64,000 bases of DNA, taken from NCBI GenBank assembly GCA_016946835.1, contig JACVTC010000070.1:821501-885500 (forward strand). The letters run 5' to 3'. Each line of letters opens with the position of its first letter. The first letter of the stretch is position 1. The notes under the pieces are model-generated. The model was not told the DNA's origin and did not search any database. It saw only the letters and a list, made by a program, of their open reading frames with translations. Origin of the DNA: Neocallimastix lanati (nom. inval.) (taxonomy: Eukaryota > Neocallimastigomycota > Neocallimastigomycetes > Neocallimastigales > Neocallimastigaceae). Made by a program: the position numbers and the translations under genes. Positions 23,241-33,128 of this stretch are shown here, in pieces.

Positions 23241-23950
23241 GGGTTTTCTTTTCTTATCAGAAGACCATCTATTTCTATCCAATGCTTCTTGTTATAATTG
23301 TTTCTTGTCTCTTCTGCTAGATCTTTCATTACCTCTTGGGCCATTTTGCCCTGACGGTAGGCTTGCTTAATATCATCCACAAAATTGGTAGCTAAGGCTA
23401 AATAACTAGCTTCACCATCGACATAATCAAATCCTACTAGTTGTTCAGATTTCAAAAGGCTATATTTATTAAATTCTTTAGCCTCTGTTTTCTCAGTTTC
23501 TACTCTCGAAAGGGCATCAACTTTACCATTCTTTTTCCCAGGTCTATTTACTATTTCAAACCAGTACGTGGCGAATAGCTCTTTCCATCTTATCTGCCTA
23601 GGAGTGAGTAATTGGAGTTTGCTAGGGAATAACAGATTCCTGTGGTCACTGTATACAATAATCTTATGCTTCGAGCCTTGAAGCAAGTGTCGCTATTCTG
23701 TAAAAGCAGTTTTAATGGCTAGTAATTCCTTTTCTGTTATTGAATAATTCACTTCAGCTTTGCTGCGTGTCTTCGAGTAATATTATATGGAGTGAAAGGA
23801 CCCATCGTCCCCTTTTTGTGACAACACTCCTCCTATCGCGTAATTACTAGCATCACATTCTACGAAGAACTGTTTCTCGTTGTCAGGGTATGCTAGCACT
23901 GGTGGAGAGGTAAGCATTTCTTTTAATTTATAGAACACGACTAATCCCTC
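23198..23950 (-). pseudogene. Ty3/gypsy RNase H
   Basis: After the RT connection, frames at 23700-23950 read as the RNase H start (ECDASNYAIGGVLSQK-like on the minus strand near 23850), and the frame at 23198-23686 continues with SKHKIIVYSDHRNLLFPSK and EIVNRPGKKNGKVDALSR. The domain degrades the RNA strand during reverse transcription. A stop at 23687-23698 (the codon before MLQGSKH; Trp expected) separates the two halves. Confidence 0.75.
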
Positions 23951-23956
23951 TTCAGT

Positions 23957-24880
23957 TCACTCAAACTTCTCCTTTTTAGAAGTCATCTTGAATAGCGGCT
24001 TGGATATTTCTGAAAAGTTTCCTATGAATTTTCTGTAGTAGTTGCAAAAGCCTAAGAAGCTTTGCATTTGCTTGACATTCTCTGGTTGTGGCAATTCAGT
24101 TACAACATTTATCTTATCTGGGTCAATTTCAACACCATTGGTTAAACAAAAAGGCATTACCAAATGCTCAAAGAGTCCGAACTTGGTATTGAAGGCTGTC
24201 TTATACTCGTCACCTTCACGAATTCTGACCAAGTTATAAGCAGATTTGAGATCGAATTTGTAGAACACTACCGCTCCTTTCATGGCTTCAAAAACTGCAC
24301 TAATTCTTGGGATTGGATAGGCATTACGTTTAGTCCAATGGTTCAGCTTTCTTTAATCCATGCATATTCGTAACTCCTCTGACTTCTTGGGTATGAACAA
24401 CACAGGGTAACCTGCAAGAGATTCTGATCTTCGTATAAACCCTTTAGCCAAATTTTCATCTATATATTCCTTTAGCGCTTTTTCTTCTCTAAGACTCGTA
24501 GGATAGATTGCTCCTTTGTAAAGTGGTACATTAGGCTCTAGCTCAATCTTGCAATCATATGGCCTGTGTTCTGGCAATGTCTCAGCGATTTCCTCATTGA
24601 AGGCTTCAATTAAGTCTCCATAATACTTATCTATTATTTCGTCTATTGTCAGAAGCTTCTCTAGCCCCACTTTTTTAATTGTTTCTGCTACCGAATCCTC
24701 TAGTGTGATCATAGCTAAGCAATTCTTTCCCTTGCTATCTTTTAGCACAATATTTTCGGTAGGGTTTTTATTAATTTTACTCTCCTTCAGATTTTTAGCT
24801 TTCTATCCATTGAACCAATCAGCCCATTTGTCGTAATCTACTAAATAATCGTGGTAATCCATAGTATATTCAATTCCTCT
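23957..24880 (-). pseudogene. Ty3/gypsy reverse transcriptase lacking the YxDD segment
   Basis: The minus-strand frame 24353-24748 carries the fingers (LPEHRPYDCKIELEPN, ALKEYIDENLAKGFIRRSES, VLFIPKKSEELRICMD). The frame 23957-24283 gives FYKFDLKSAYNLVRIREGDE, TAFNTKFGLFEHLVMPFCLT and then at once GVEIDPDKINVVTELPQPEN and the connection SFLGFCNYYRKFIGNF. The stretch between LVMPF and the thumb, which holds the catalytic YxDD and the LGHVVSKDG block, is missing in frame. The related copy at 2718 (+) still has part of it. One aspartate of the active site (FDLKSAY) remains. The enzyme must be inactive. Confidence 0.85.
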
Positions 24881-25020
24881 CTCACGGTAAAATTGCCTTG
24901 CTAAATCGTATACCGTGTCCTTTAGTTTTTGATTTTATCAATAACCTGTTTAATAATCTTAGTAATTCTCGCTGTAGATTGAATCTCCTGTTTCACAGCT
25001 ACTTCTTTATCTTCTTGTAT

Positions 25021-25416
25021 CTATACCATGTAGATATTTTCATCTTCACACTCTCCTGGTGAATCTACATCTGGTAGCCCTGGCCTCTCGCCATCTATTT
25101 TGTAAACCTTTAGTTGCTGGTCATGAACATCAATCTTCCTATATATAAGGTGTCTATTTATGAATCTTGAACCTAAAATTATCGTACTTGGAATAGCCTC
25201 GGCTAGCCTGCATCTAGTGTTAAAGTCGTACCATTTGACTTTACCAGTACGCTCTTCGACCAGCTTTACTTTAATTTTGAACTCCTCCGTTACCTGGGGT
25301 ATCAGCACTTTACCAAATGTAGCAAACATTAAGAGACGGTCTTCTATCTTGAATCCCATTTCCTTGGCTAACTGCGGATGGATCATGTTGATCTGTGATC
25401 CAGTATCGTACAGCAC
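25021..25416 (-). pseudogene. Ty3/gypsy aspartic protease
   Basis: The frame reads LYDTGSQINMIHPQLAKEMG, with the DTG/S active-site motif of retropepsins near its start, and later TIILGSRFINRH, which corresponds to the conserved ILG. The length (131 codons) is right for the domain, which acts as a dimer to cut the polyprotein. The frame is open here but is separated from gag by a stop near 25417-25440 and from the reverse transcriptase by frame breaks. Confidence 0.8.
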
Positions 25417-25418
25417 AT

Positions 25419-26900
25419 TTAAATCAAGAGTGCTGTCTTAGGAATTTGATTATTGCTGCTAGTACGGGAGTCCTTATAGTAATTTTGTCTTTCGCCTGGT
25501 CTCGTACTAACATCTTTACCATTGTTGTGGTTATAATTATCCTTCTTGTTTCTATCATAATTAGTTTGTTTAGTAGGCTCTCTCCCACTGAAATCCTTTT
25601 TATCGCCTCGGCTACTATCGCTCTTCCTCCTTCTCTTGGCTTCTATATCCATGGAGGGTCTTCGCAACTGAAGTATTCTGCTTAATCTATTGAACTCGGA
25701 GAGGTATTCATAAGTTTTTCCCCATTTGTGCCTAAGTTTAAGCATCGCAATCTTGACCTCCTCTAACGTCCGTTCACTCTTAAATTCTTTCAACAACCTA
25801 TCCATCAATCTCTGAGGTTGAGGGTCATTCCTCTGTTTGAATACTTCATCTATTTGGTGCCATTTCTTAGCAGTTCCTTGTAAGTAATCCTCAATGAAGT
25901 ACAACATCGCCGTGGACTCGCTTTAGTAATACTTCTGGTGTATACCAAAGTACCTTTTTAACCTGTCAATGAATGATTCTACATCCCCTATCTCACCATT
26001 GAACATTGGAATGTCTCTTTCGTACTCCGCATGGTATTCATCCGTCATTATCACATCTTCCATCGCGCTCTTTGTAAGTATAAACGGCGTGAGAAGGTAA
26101 TATGTTCTATATCTTGCTTCTTTTGTATCTATATGTAGTGGAAAGGGTTTACTTGTCGACGCCTGAGCCCTATTTTGGGCTTCCCAAGACTGCTTTCCCA
26201 GTCGCTCGATCTCGTGCTGTTGAGAATGATTAACAGCCATCAATTTTTCAATCTTCTTTTCGAGCTCTTTATGATGTATCCTTTTCCCTTCTTGGTTCGC
26301 ATCTAAGAATTCTTCAATCTGATATATTTTCTGACCTTTCTCTTCTAGGTCTTGCTGGAATTGTTTTCCTTTTATCTAGTCCTCATCCAGATAGGTTTCA
26401 ATCTTTTTAATATCATTATCTACTGCAGTTTCTTTTCCTTTATTTTCAGCTATCTGCTGATTCTGAAACTCTTGAACTTTTTGAAGCTCCAGTAACCCCT
26501 AGTCTCCTCCTCATCTACCCTTTTTTCAACCTCGCCAAAACGTTGGTGGACAGCTGGAATAAAACTCCTAAGTTCGGCCTCAATTCTAGCAAATCTGGTT
26601 TCACTTTAGGTTTGTATTTGTTCAATCATTGCTGCCGTCTGTTGTTGAGTGCTAATCATCATGTTCTTAAATTCTTCCATTTGTTTATTCAGCAAAGTCC
26701 ATAACTCCCCCATTATTATTTTTAGTTGAACTCTCCCCTTTGGTAGTTCCTGGTTTACTAGCTTCTGGCTTACTATTACTAGTATTATAAGATTTGTTTT
26801 CTTCTATTTTCTTGACTTCAATATCCTCGTTGTTATTACTTTTGGTTACAAGTTCCGTATTTCTTATTTTCTTTTCCTTTCTCTTTTCACATGAAATGTT
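25419..26900 (-). pseudogene. Ty3/gypsy gag
   Basis: From about 26890 the minus strand begins with Lys- and Asn-rich sequence, followed by a heptad-like coiled-coil region (26250-26720, with stops and shifts; for example EFLDANQEGKRIHHKELEKK). Then comes the capsid: 25923-26243 (EYERDIPMFNGEIGDVESFI, DRLKRYFGIHQKYY) and, after a stop at 25920-25925, 25419-25907 (LYFIEDYLQGTAKKWHQIDE, LKLRHKWGKTYEYLSEFNRL). The end is basic (KRRRKSDSSRGDKKD). This is the usual Retrotrans_gag layout. No CCHC knuckle was recognised, so RNA binding may rest on the basic tail. Confidence 0.75.
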
Positions 26901-27005
26901 GGGTTAAATAATAAATAAAGAATGTAATTACTTATGAACTGTTTCTAGAGTAGTATTTTTCAAATACGTTTCCTTCTTTTTACGAAGAACTGGTGTATTT
27001 ATTGA

Positions 27006-28130
27006 TCATAGATTATCATTAAGACTTTTATGCGTTCGTTTCTGAATATTTTGTTCAGGCTCTTTATTAACTTCATCTAGATTTCTTTTCATTACTCCAA
27101 CAAAATAATTACCCTCTGATTCCTTATCATTTTCAATAAGTTCTTCTTCATTATTTTTATATGGCATTTCAGAAATAGTTTTACATTGAAGTGAAGCTAT
27201 TTTATTGACTACTGGAGGATTTCTTCTCCCCATTATTGATTTAAAGAATCTTCTAATATGCTTTTCTTATTCTTTAATGTGATACCATTTAAATCAGGAC
27301 AATTATATTGATTGTATCCTGGTTCTTTGTAAAAGTTACAGACTTTAATATCTAAATTTTCATTTTCTGAGTTAGTTCATCCATACTGTTTTCTCTTGTA
27401 TTTTTCTTTTTATTTATAGGATCTTCATATTTTCTTCCATATGGAACATAAGGAATATTAAACTAGAAAAAGTATTTTTAGTTTTTCTTACATTTTTGGA
27501 ATAATTAATTAGGTTTATTCCTGATCTCAGTACAAGTCGACCCACTTTTTCTGCAATAGTAAAAGCTTTTTCTAATATAACATAATCTTTTAAAGAAACT
27601 CTTTTCCATACTTCCCTATTATTTTAAAGGGAGTCAGCATAATCCAAATACATTTATTTGCTTTTTCTTCTTTTTATCAAGTTTTAAATATAATGACTTA
27701 TATTTTTTATTAAATTCCTTTACGTTTTCATTTTTTTTAATACGTAACTAATTAAATTCTCGAAGCGATAGATTTTGATCTTCTTTAGCACCATAAAAAG
27801 TTTCTAAAGTTTCAACATTTTGGATAAGGTAGGATAATGCTCCGGAATTACCTTATGGTTATTAACTTCATCTTCAGTGTCATCACTTTCTTCATCTTCT
27901 TCATCGGTAATTTTGTTTTCAAGATCTTGAATAACTTCTCTAAGTTCTCCTTTGGAAGTAAGTACACAAGAAATAAGTAATCTTTTTTGGATTTGTAACT
28001 TCTTGTAAATCCATCCATAATTGAATTTCAGAAGCCCAAGATTTAATATCTAAGTTATCTTTTGAGAGTTTTTCAATATCCTTGAGCTCCTTTTTAAGCT
28101 CCTAAAAATCATTGATTTTTCTTTAATTTT
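27006..28130 (-). pseudogene. Second retrotransposon gag remnant (with degraded zinc knuckle)
   Basis: From about 28110 the minus strand reads LKDIEKLSKDNLDIKSWASE, IQLWMDLQEV and an acidic stretch (DEEDEESDDTEDE). Later pieces (SLKDYVILEKAFTIAEKVGR) resemble Ty3-type gag. At about 27300-27345 a zinc knuckle can be seen as CNFYKEPGYNQYNC, with the second Cys and the His of C-x2-C-x4-H-x4-C both changed to Tyr. The frame 27006-27233 (GRRNPPVVNKIASLQC) follows and may be the start of pol. Many frame breaks occur. A gag of the same type starts at 30863 on the other strand. Confidence 0.65.
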
Positions 28131-28139
28131 ATAAAATTA

Positions 28140-29980
28140 AGAATAATATTCCTACCATGAAATTAATCAATTCAAAATAAAAAATAAAGTATGTTTAATA
28201 TATGCCCGAAAATCTTTATCGACCTGTAAGAAATATAACAAGCTTAATTCACACTTCACGACCACTTGTATATATGAGAATTTTAAAATTATTACAAATA
28301 TAATCTAGTGCGCACTATACTACTAATTATATAATAAAAAATATATATATCTTTTGTATCAATTATAAGAAACATAATTTTGAATTTATTACTATATCTT
28401 GAATATTATTCTCAATAACTACTGATATAATTTCTTCTTAATGATTAAAAATTTATAGTATATATTTATTATTTTAAACTTAAGAGTATATAAATACCAA
28501 TTGATTTCTATTTTAAAGATAATAAATTTTTAAGTAATTATATAAATTATTATAGTATCTATTATTTCACATTTACCTTTTAATAATAGCTATTAGTTAT
28601 TATTGTTATTATCAATTTGAACTACCGACTAAGATATACATAATAAACTAGTAATCGAAGGGTAAATATATTTGTACGATAGTAAACAAGTAGTCATCTT
28701 AATCACGCGATCTATGCTCCATAATGTACTTAAGAATCTAATTACTACTCCTACTATATCCCTGCTGAAGATTACTAAGTTCTTTTTATGCTGATATATC
28801 ATGTTTAGTTCAATACTGATAAGAAAAGCATTTTTCAATTATAAATATTAACTAAATTGCATCAAGCTAGTAAAAAGAAAAAATTTTTTTTTACTTTTTT
28901 TTTCTATCATCATATATTTTAAATTATTAATATTAAATTATTATTTTATAACAAGTCTCTTGAATAATCTGATAGTATACCCTGTCTGACGTGCAGCTTC
29001 ACTCTTTAATTGCATCATGCCATGAGGGTACCACGGCTACTATATTCAATGTAAAATATAGCAGTACAGAGCTTACTAGCAATACTATGTAGGATTAAAT
29101 AAACCAAGAAATCTATATTCAAGGTCTTTTAAATAATTTTTAATAATTAGTAATGATTGTATTTATTTATATGATATTTTTATGTCGTTCTTTGATATCT
29201 CCTCCAATAAATATGTTATGGTTTGAATAATGTACAAAAGAAAAAATATTACACAAATAAACCCAATAATTTAATAATAAAAAAAAGTTATAATTTTATT
29301 TATTTTTATTTTGTATTTATAAATTTATTAATTACAATTATAAAATATTAAAATTTAAATTATCTAAACTAAAATTATAATTTAATATTTTTTTATATCT
29401 GAAAAATATGGTCTTATTTATTATTTTTGAGATTTTGTATAGCTAAGCCATTAGAACAATTTAGAATTAACATATCGATCAAATTAATTTTTAATTAGTA
29501 ATTCAATTATTATTATAATATAATAAATAATAATTTTTATAAAAAAAACTTAAATTACATAAGTACATAATTATTAACTATTTATTATTTAATAATAATA
29601 TAATAATAATAAAAGAAATTTTTATTATTTTTTGAATTATAATTAATTCTAGAATTTTAAATATATAAAAATAATTTAATTATTTAAATGGCTTGTAAAT
29701 AATAAATTAATATTTTATATAAATAAAATCTTTAACTCGAATTTTATACTTATAATATTTATAAAATTATTAACTACATTAACCTTATTAGCTAAAACCA
29801 AGTTAATTAGATTAATTATAAAGTAATAAAAAAATATTAATTCTTAGTACTAGTCTTATAAAATTTATTATTAAAATATTGAAAGATTTTTAATAAAACT
29901 TAAAATTTTAATTATTGAATTTCTTAATTAATTTATAAAAACTTGGAGTGTAATAATTTTAATTTTAATGAATTATTATA
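28140..29980. other. AT-rich region, probably decayed LTR/leader sequence, no gene
   Basis: No recognisable gene. A more GC-rich block at about 28970-29060 (GACGTGCAGCTTCACTC, CATGAGGGTACCACGGCT) and another near 28200-28260 are not tRNAs as far as I can fold them. Their place upstream (minus strand) of a gag suggests leader or LTR sequence. The 69-codon minus-strand frame at 28629-28838 has no recognisable features. Confidence 0.4.
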
Positions 29981-29984
29981 ATTA

Positions 29985-30670
29985 ATAAAAACATCTTGAC
30001 CTCCGCCTCCAGAATTCGGATAACAGACAAAAATAACAGTTAGGCATAACTTATGCTAAAACTAAACAAAAATAAAAAAAATAATTATTATTAACTATTT
30101 TATAGTACGAACATTAAAATAAAATTACATGATATTAATAAAGTTACATCTATAAAATATATAATAATAATGCATGAATATTAATAATATTTGATAATAA
30201 TATAAGATAATATTTAATAATATTGATATTGATAAATTAATGAAAGTTTAATATTAATAAAGTAAAGACTCATTTTCAAGTTTTAATTTTAGTTATTTTT
30301 GTTAAATTCTTTTCAGGGCAATTTAAATTTAGTTTAGGTTCCCAAGATGCTTCAAATAATAGATATCCTTTCCATTTGATAAGATATTGGATTTTTCCAT
30401 AATGATTTCTTTAATCTAAGATTTTTTTAACTTTATATTCTTCTTCATCATTAACAATTTTAGGCGGTGGTGGTTCTTGTTTTCTTCCATGGTGATCTTC
30501 GAAGTATGGTTCAAATTCCGAAACATATATGACTAAATATATTCTAATATTCTTGGGTAGTTCAAACTTATATGATGCTGGTGAAATTTTCCCTAAAATT
30601 TTGTATGGACCAAGTTTTCTGGGTTTTAATTTTTTATTTCCATTATAAATTATGAGTGAACTGTATATTT
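29985..30670 (-). pseudogene. Chromovirus (Ty3/gypsy) integrase end with chromodomain, plus polypurine tract
   Basis: From about 30655 the minus strand reads LIIYNGNKKLKPRKLGPYKI (GPY motif), ISPASYKFELPKNIRIYLVI, YVSEFEPYFEDHHG and then a good chromodomain: EEEYKVKKILD, stop, RNHYGKIQYLIKWKGYLLFE and ASWEPKLNLNC. The aromatic/Trp pattern (YLIKWKGY, SWEP) is that of HP1-like chromodomains that bind methylated histone tails. After a gap, AATTCTGGAGGCGGAGGTCA near 30000-30019 is a polypurine tract followed by TGTTTTTATT, the LTR start at about 29996. One nonsense codon lies inside the chromodomain. Confidence 0.8.
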
Positions 30671-30701
30671 AAGCATTAAATTCCAAAATTTTCTTTAACT
30701 A

Positions 30702-30785
30702 GGTGCGTCGAAGGTGAATTTGAAATTAGTTACTTTTATTCATATATTTTTATACTAACTAAATGGGTCGAAGAGGAATTCGAAC
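30702..30785 (+). promoter_or_regulatory. Candidate tRNA primer-binding site (duplicated)
   Basis: TGGGTCGAAGAGGAATTCGA at 30764 is followed by AC. Its complement reads as a tRNA 3' end: a T-arm-like GTTCGAATTCC and a terminal CCA. A related block, GGTGCGTCGAAGGTGAATT, lies 61 bases upstream at 30702-30720, so the site seems to be duplicated. It is placed correctly, about 80 bases before the gag start at 30863. No clear LTR end (CA) adjoins it. Confidence 0.45.
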
Positions 30786-30862
30786 TTAACAACCAAACCA
30801 TATTTCTATTGGAGTCCCTCAAATAATATATTATTTTTCTTTAACAGTTTAATACAATCAAA

Positions 30863-31215
30863 ATGGATTCAACTACTCCAGAATCAACTATTCTAAGTAG
30901 TTCATTAAACAATATCCCCATAATACCAACTCCAATTAACACAAGTCAAGGTCCAAAATTTACTTTTAGAGACTTTTAGAGAATTAAAGGATATTAATAA
31001 ATTTACAAAACAAAACTTAGATATTAAATTCTGCCCTTCGGAATTAAGATTATGGATCAGACATTAACACATCACTGATCCAGAAACTATTTTTATTGAC
31101 TGTATTTTTACATCTTCTGGAGAATCAAGAGAAATTATCCAAGAAATGGAAGATGGATTGGGTTTTATTGACGATGAAAATGATGAATCAGATAGTGAAA
31201 ATTATCAAAATATTA
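30863..31215 (+). pseudogene. 5' part of a Ty3-type gag
   Basis: An ATG at 30863 opens MDSTTPESTILSSSLNNIPI and continues to PKFTFRDF. A short duplication (GAGACTTTTAGAGA) then shifts the frame. It resumes with RELKDINKFTKQNLDIKFCP, SELRLWI and IIQEMEDGLGFIDDENDESD. This matches in order the gag at 27-28.1 kb (LKDIEKLSKDNLDIK...LW...acidic tract). The rest of the element is missing after about 31215, where AT-rich DNA starts. Confidence 0.65.
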
Positions 31216-31345
31216 TTCATATTTATTCTATTACAACACTTAATACAAACATAGTTATTATTTTTATTTTCAAAATCTCAAAATTGAAATTTTAAAATTT
31301 CAAAAATTTCAAAATTAATTATTAGTTATTATATATATTATTCAA

Positions 31346-31350
<5 letters not shown>

Positions 31351-31383
<33 letters not shown>
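31351..31383. repeat. Poly(T) tract
   Basis: An uninterrupted T run of more than 30 bases. Similar or longer runs occur at 60367-60408 (T) and 43072-43110 (A). Confidence 0.8.
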
Positions 31384-31386
<3 letters not shown>

Positions 31387-31659
31387 GAAAAATTTGAAAA
31401 ATTAAGTCGAAAATTTTATAAATTTTCATAATAATAGAATTTATTTTTTTAGTTAGTAAATATTTTAATAGCTTATTCATTATAATATAAAATTTCTCTT
31501 AATTTTATATTTTCCTTTATTTGAATTATTCATATTCCAACTTATTATTTATTTTATTACTAATTCATATGTTAAATTGAAAATTGTTCTCTTAGCAAGA
31601 GAAATTTCAATATTGCTATAAATGAGCTATTTTAGCGTGGGTATTTCTGATATAATACT

Positions 31660-32620
31660 AATAATGTGTAGCAACATATTAGTTTAATTAATAATTATTA
31701 AATATTAAATTTATATCTTCTTGTATTATATTAATAATTTCTGAAATATATTCTTATTTATATATTAATTTAATATTCATATATATATTATTAATTATAA
31801 TATTTAATATATTAAATTAAATAATTATTTTATAATTATATATTATATAATAATATTCTTATTATATATGTCTTAAATATTCTTATCTTAGAGTTTATAT
31901 TATATATGCATAATTCTTCTATATATTATAAAAATTATAAAATAATGAGATATAATTACTTATTATATTATAGTTAAATATAATATTGTTAATATTAATT
32001 ATTATATTAATTATTATATTATATTCTTATATATTATTATTACTTACATGAAGGATAGTTATTAATAGAATTATTTAAATATAAAAATTATAGTTTAATC
32101 ATATTTATTTATTATTTATATGATTAAACTATAATTTTTATATTTAAATAATTCTATTAATAACTATCCTTCATGTAATTTATTATACGGAAGTTGATTT
32201 TGGATATTTTCTAGGATAGAAAATATTAATAAAGAAAAAAAATAATTATACTAGTAAAAATTGATCTAAAACAAATATAGTAACATATTTATATATTTAA
32301 TAATAATTATTAAATATTAAATTTATATCTTTTTGATAATAATTTTTATAATATATTATTAATTATTCATTAGTATGTTATAATTACTATTATAATATAT
32401 ATTAAATTATATATTTTGTATTTATATATTATTATATTAGAACATAAGTCCAGTATATCAAAATTATTAGCATATGAAAGTCCCGCATATCAATTATAAA
32501 ATCAGATTTAAATTTGATTTATGACATTAATTTATGTTCGAATGATAAATTTTATTATGTATTAAGGTTTGAATATTTTTTATTTAATATTCAATTAGTC
32601 AAAATGAATATCATATAAAA
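31660..32620 (+). repeat. Dispersed repeat family A, two adjoining partial copies
   Basis: The plus strand starts TGTAGCAACATATTAGTTTA and has AAATATTAAATTTATATC, shared with 6.64 kb, 14.4 kb (-) and 19.1 kb (-). The same start appears again at about 32280 (GTAACATATTTATATATTTA). The distal part (CCCGCATATCAATTATAAAA, GACATTAATTTATGTTCGAA) matches 14.01-13.88 kb (-) and 37.5-37.65 kb. It contains the 59-bp palindrome. No coding sequence. Confidence 0.65.
32046..32176. repeat. Perfect 59-bp palindrome (hairpin)
   Basis: The arm 32046-32104 (ACATGAAGGATAGTTATT ... TTTAATCATAT) is repeated exactly in reverse complement at 32118-32176 (ATATGATTAAAC ... AACTATCCTTCATGT), with a 13-base loop. I found no mismatch in 59 pairs. 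It lies inside a family A repeat, whose copy near 14.1 kb has only one of the two arms, so the palindrome arose by inverted duplication. Confidence 0.95.
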
Positions 32621-33128
32621 AATTTTATAATAATAATAATTTTAGTTTTTAGACAGTTTTATTGTTAATTTAAATTTATTATATATATAATTTTACCTCC
32701 TTTTTTTTTTTTATTATTTATACTATATATTATATATTAGTATATTATAATATAAAATAGATAAATAAAATATATGAACTAATATATTAATATTTAAATT
32801 TTATTTATATATATTTAAATGTTTTTTTTTTTTAATATTAAAGTTTTTTTCTTTTTCTTTTTATTATTGAAAATATGTATAATTTTTATTATTTATTAAT
32901 TAAATAAATAATAATAATAATAAAAAGAAATTAAATATATAATAAAAATAATACTAATACTAATAATAATATAACTGAATAAATAAATCATTTAAAAAAA
33001 AGTAAAATAAAAAAAAAAAAAAATAAAAATAAAAAAAGAAAATAAACAAATAAATAAAAAATAAATAAATAGAAAATACTAAATTTAAAATAAAAAATTT
33101 ACATTTAAATAATAAAAATAAAGAAAAA

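Larger units (their letters stand above)
21207..26900 (-). mobile_element. Ty3/gypsy retrotransposon, largest copy, defective
   Basis: On the minus strand the order is gag, protease, reverse transcriptase, RNase H, integrase, chromodomain-like tail, polypurine tract and LTR, which is the Ty3/gypsy order. The G+C content is clearly above that of the surrounding DNA, as expected for a recently arrived or recently active element. Defects are several stops and frameshifts, loss of the catalytic YxDD block of the reverse transcriptase (junction near 24140), a 690-base AT-rich insertion in the integrase end, and no 5' LTR. The 5' side is joined at about 26950 to a gag of another element. It cannot move on its own. 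Confidence 0.85.

Noticed and set aside
28629-29060. More GC-rich block considered as a tRNA or ncRNA gene
   Set aside because: I could not fold a cloverleaf or find conserved A/B boxes; it is more likely retroelement leader.
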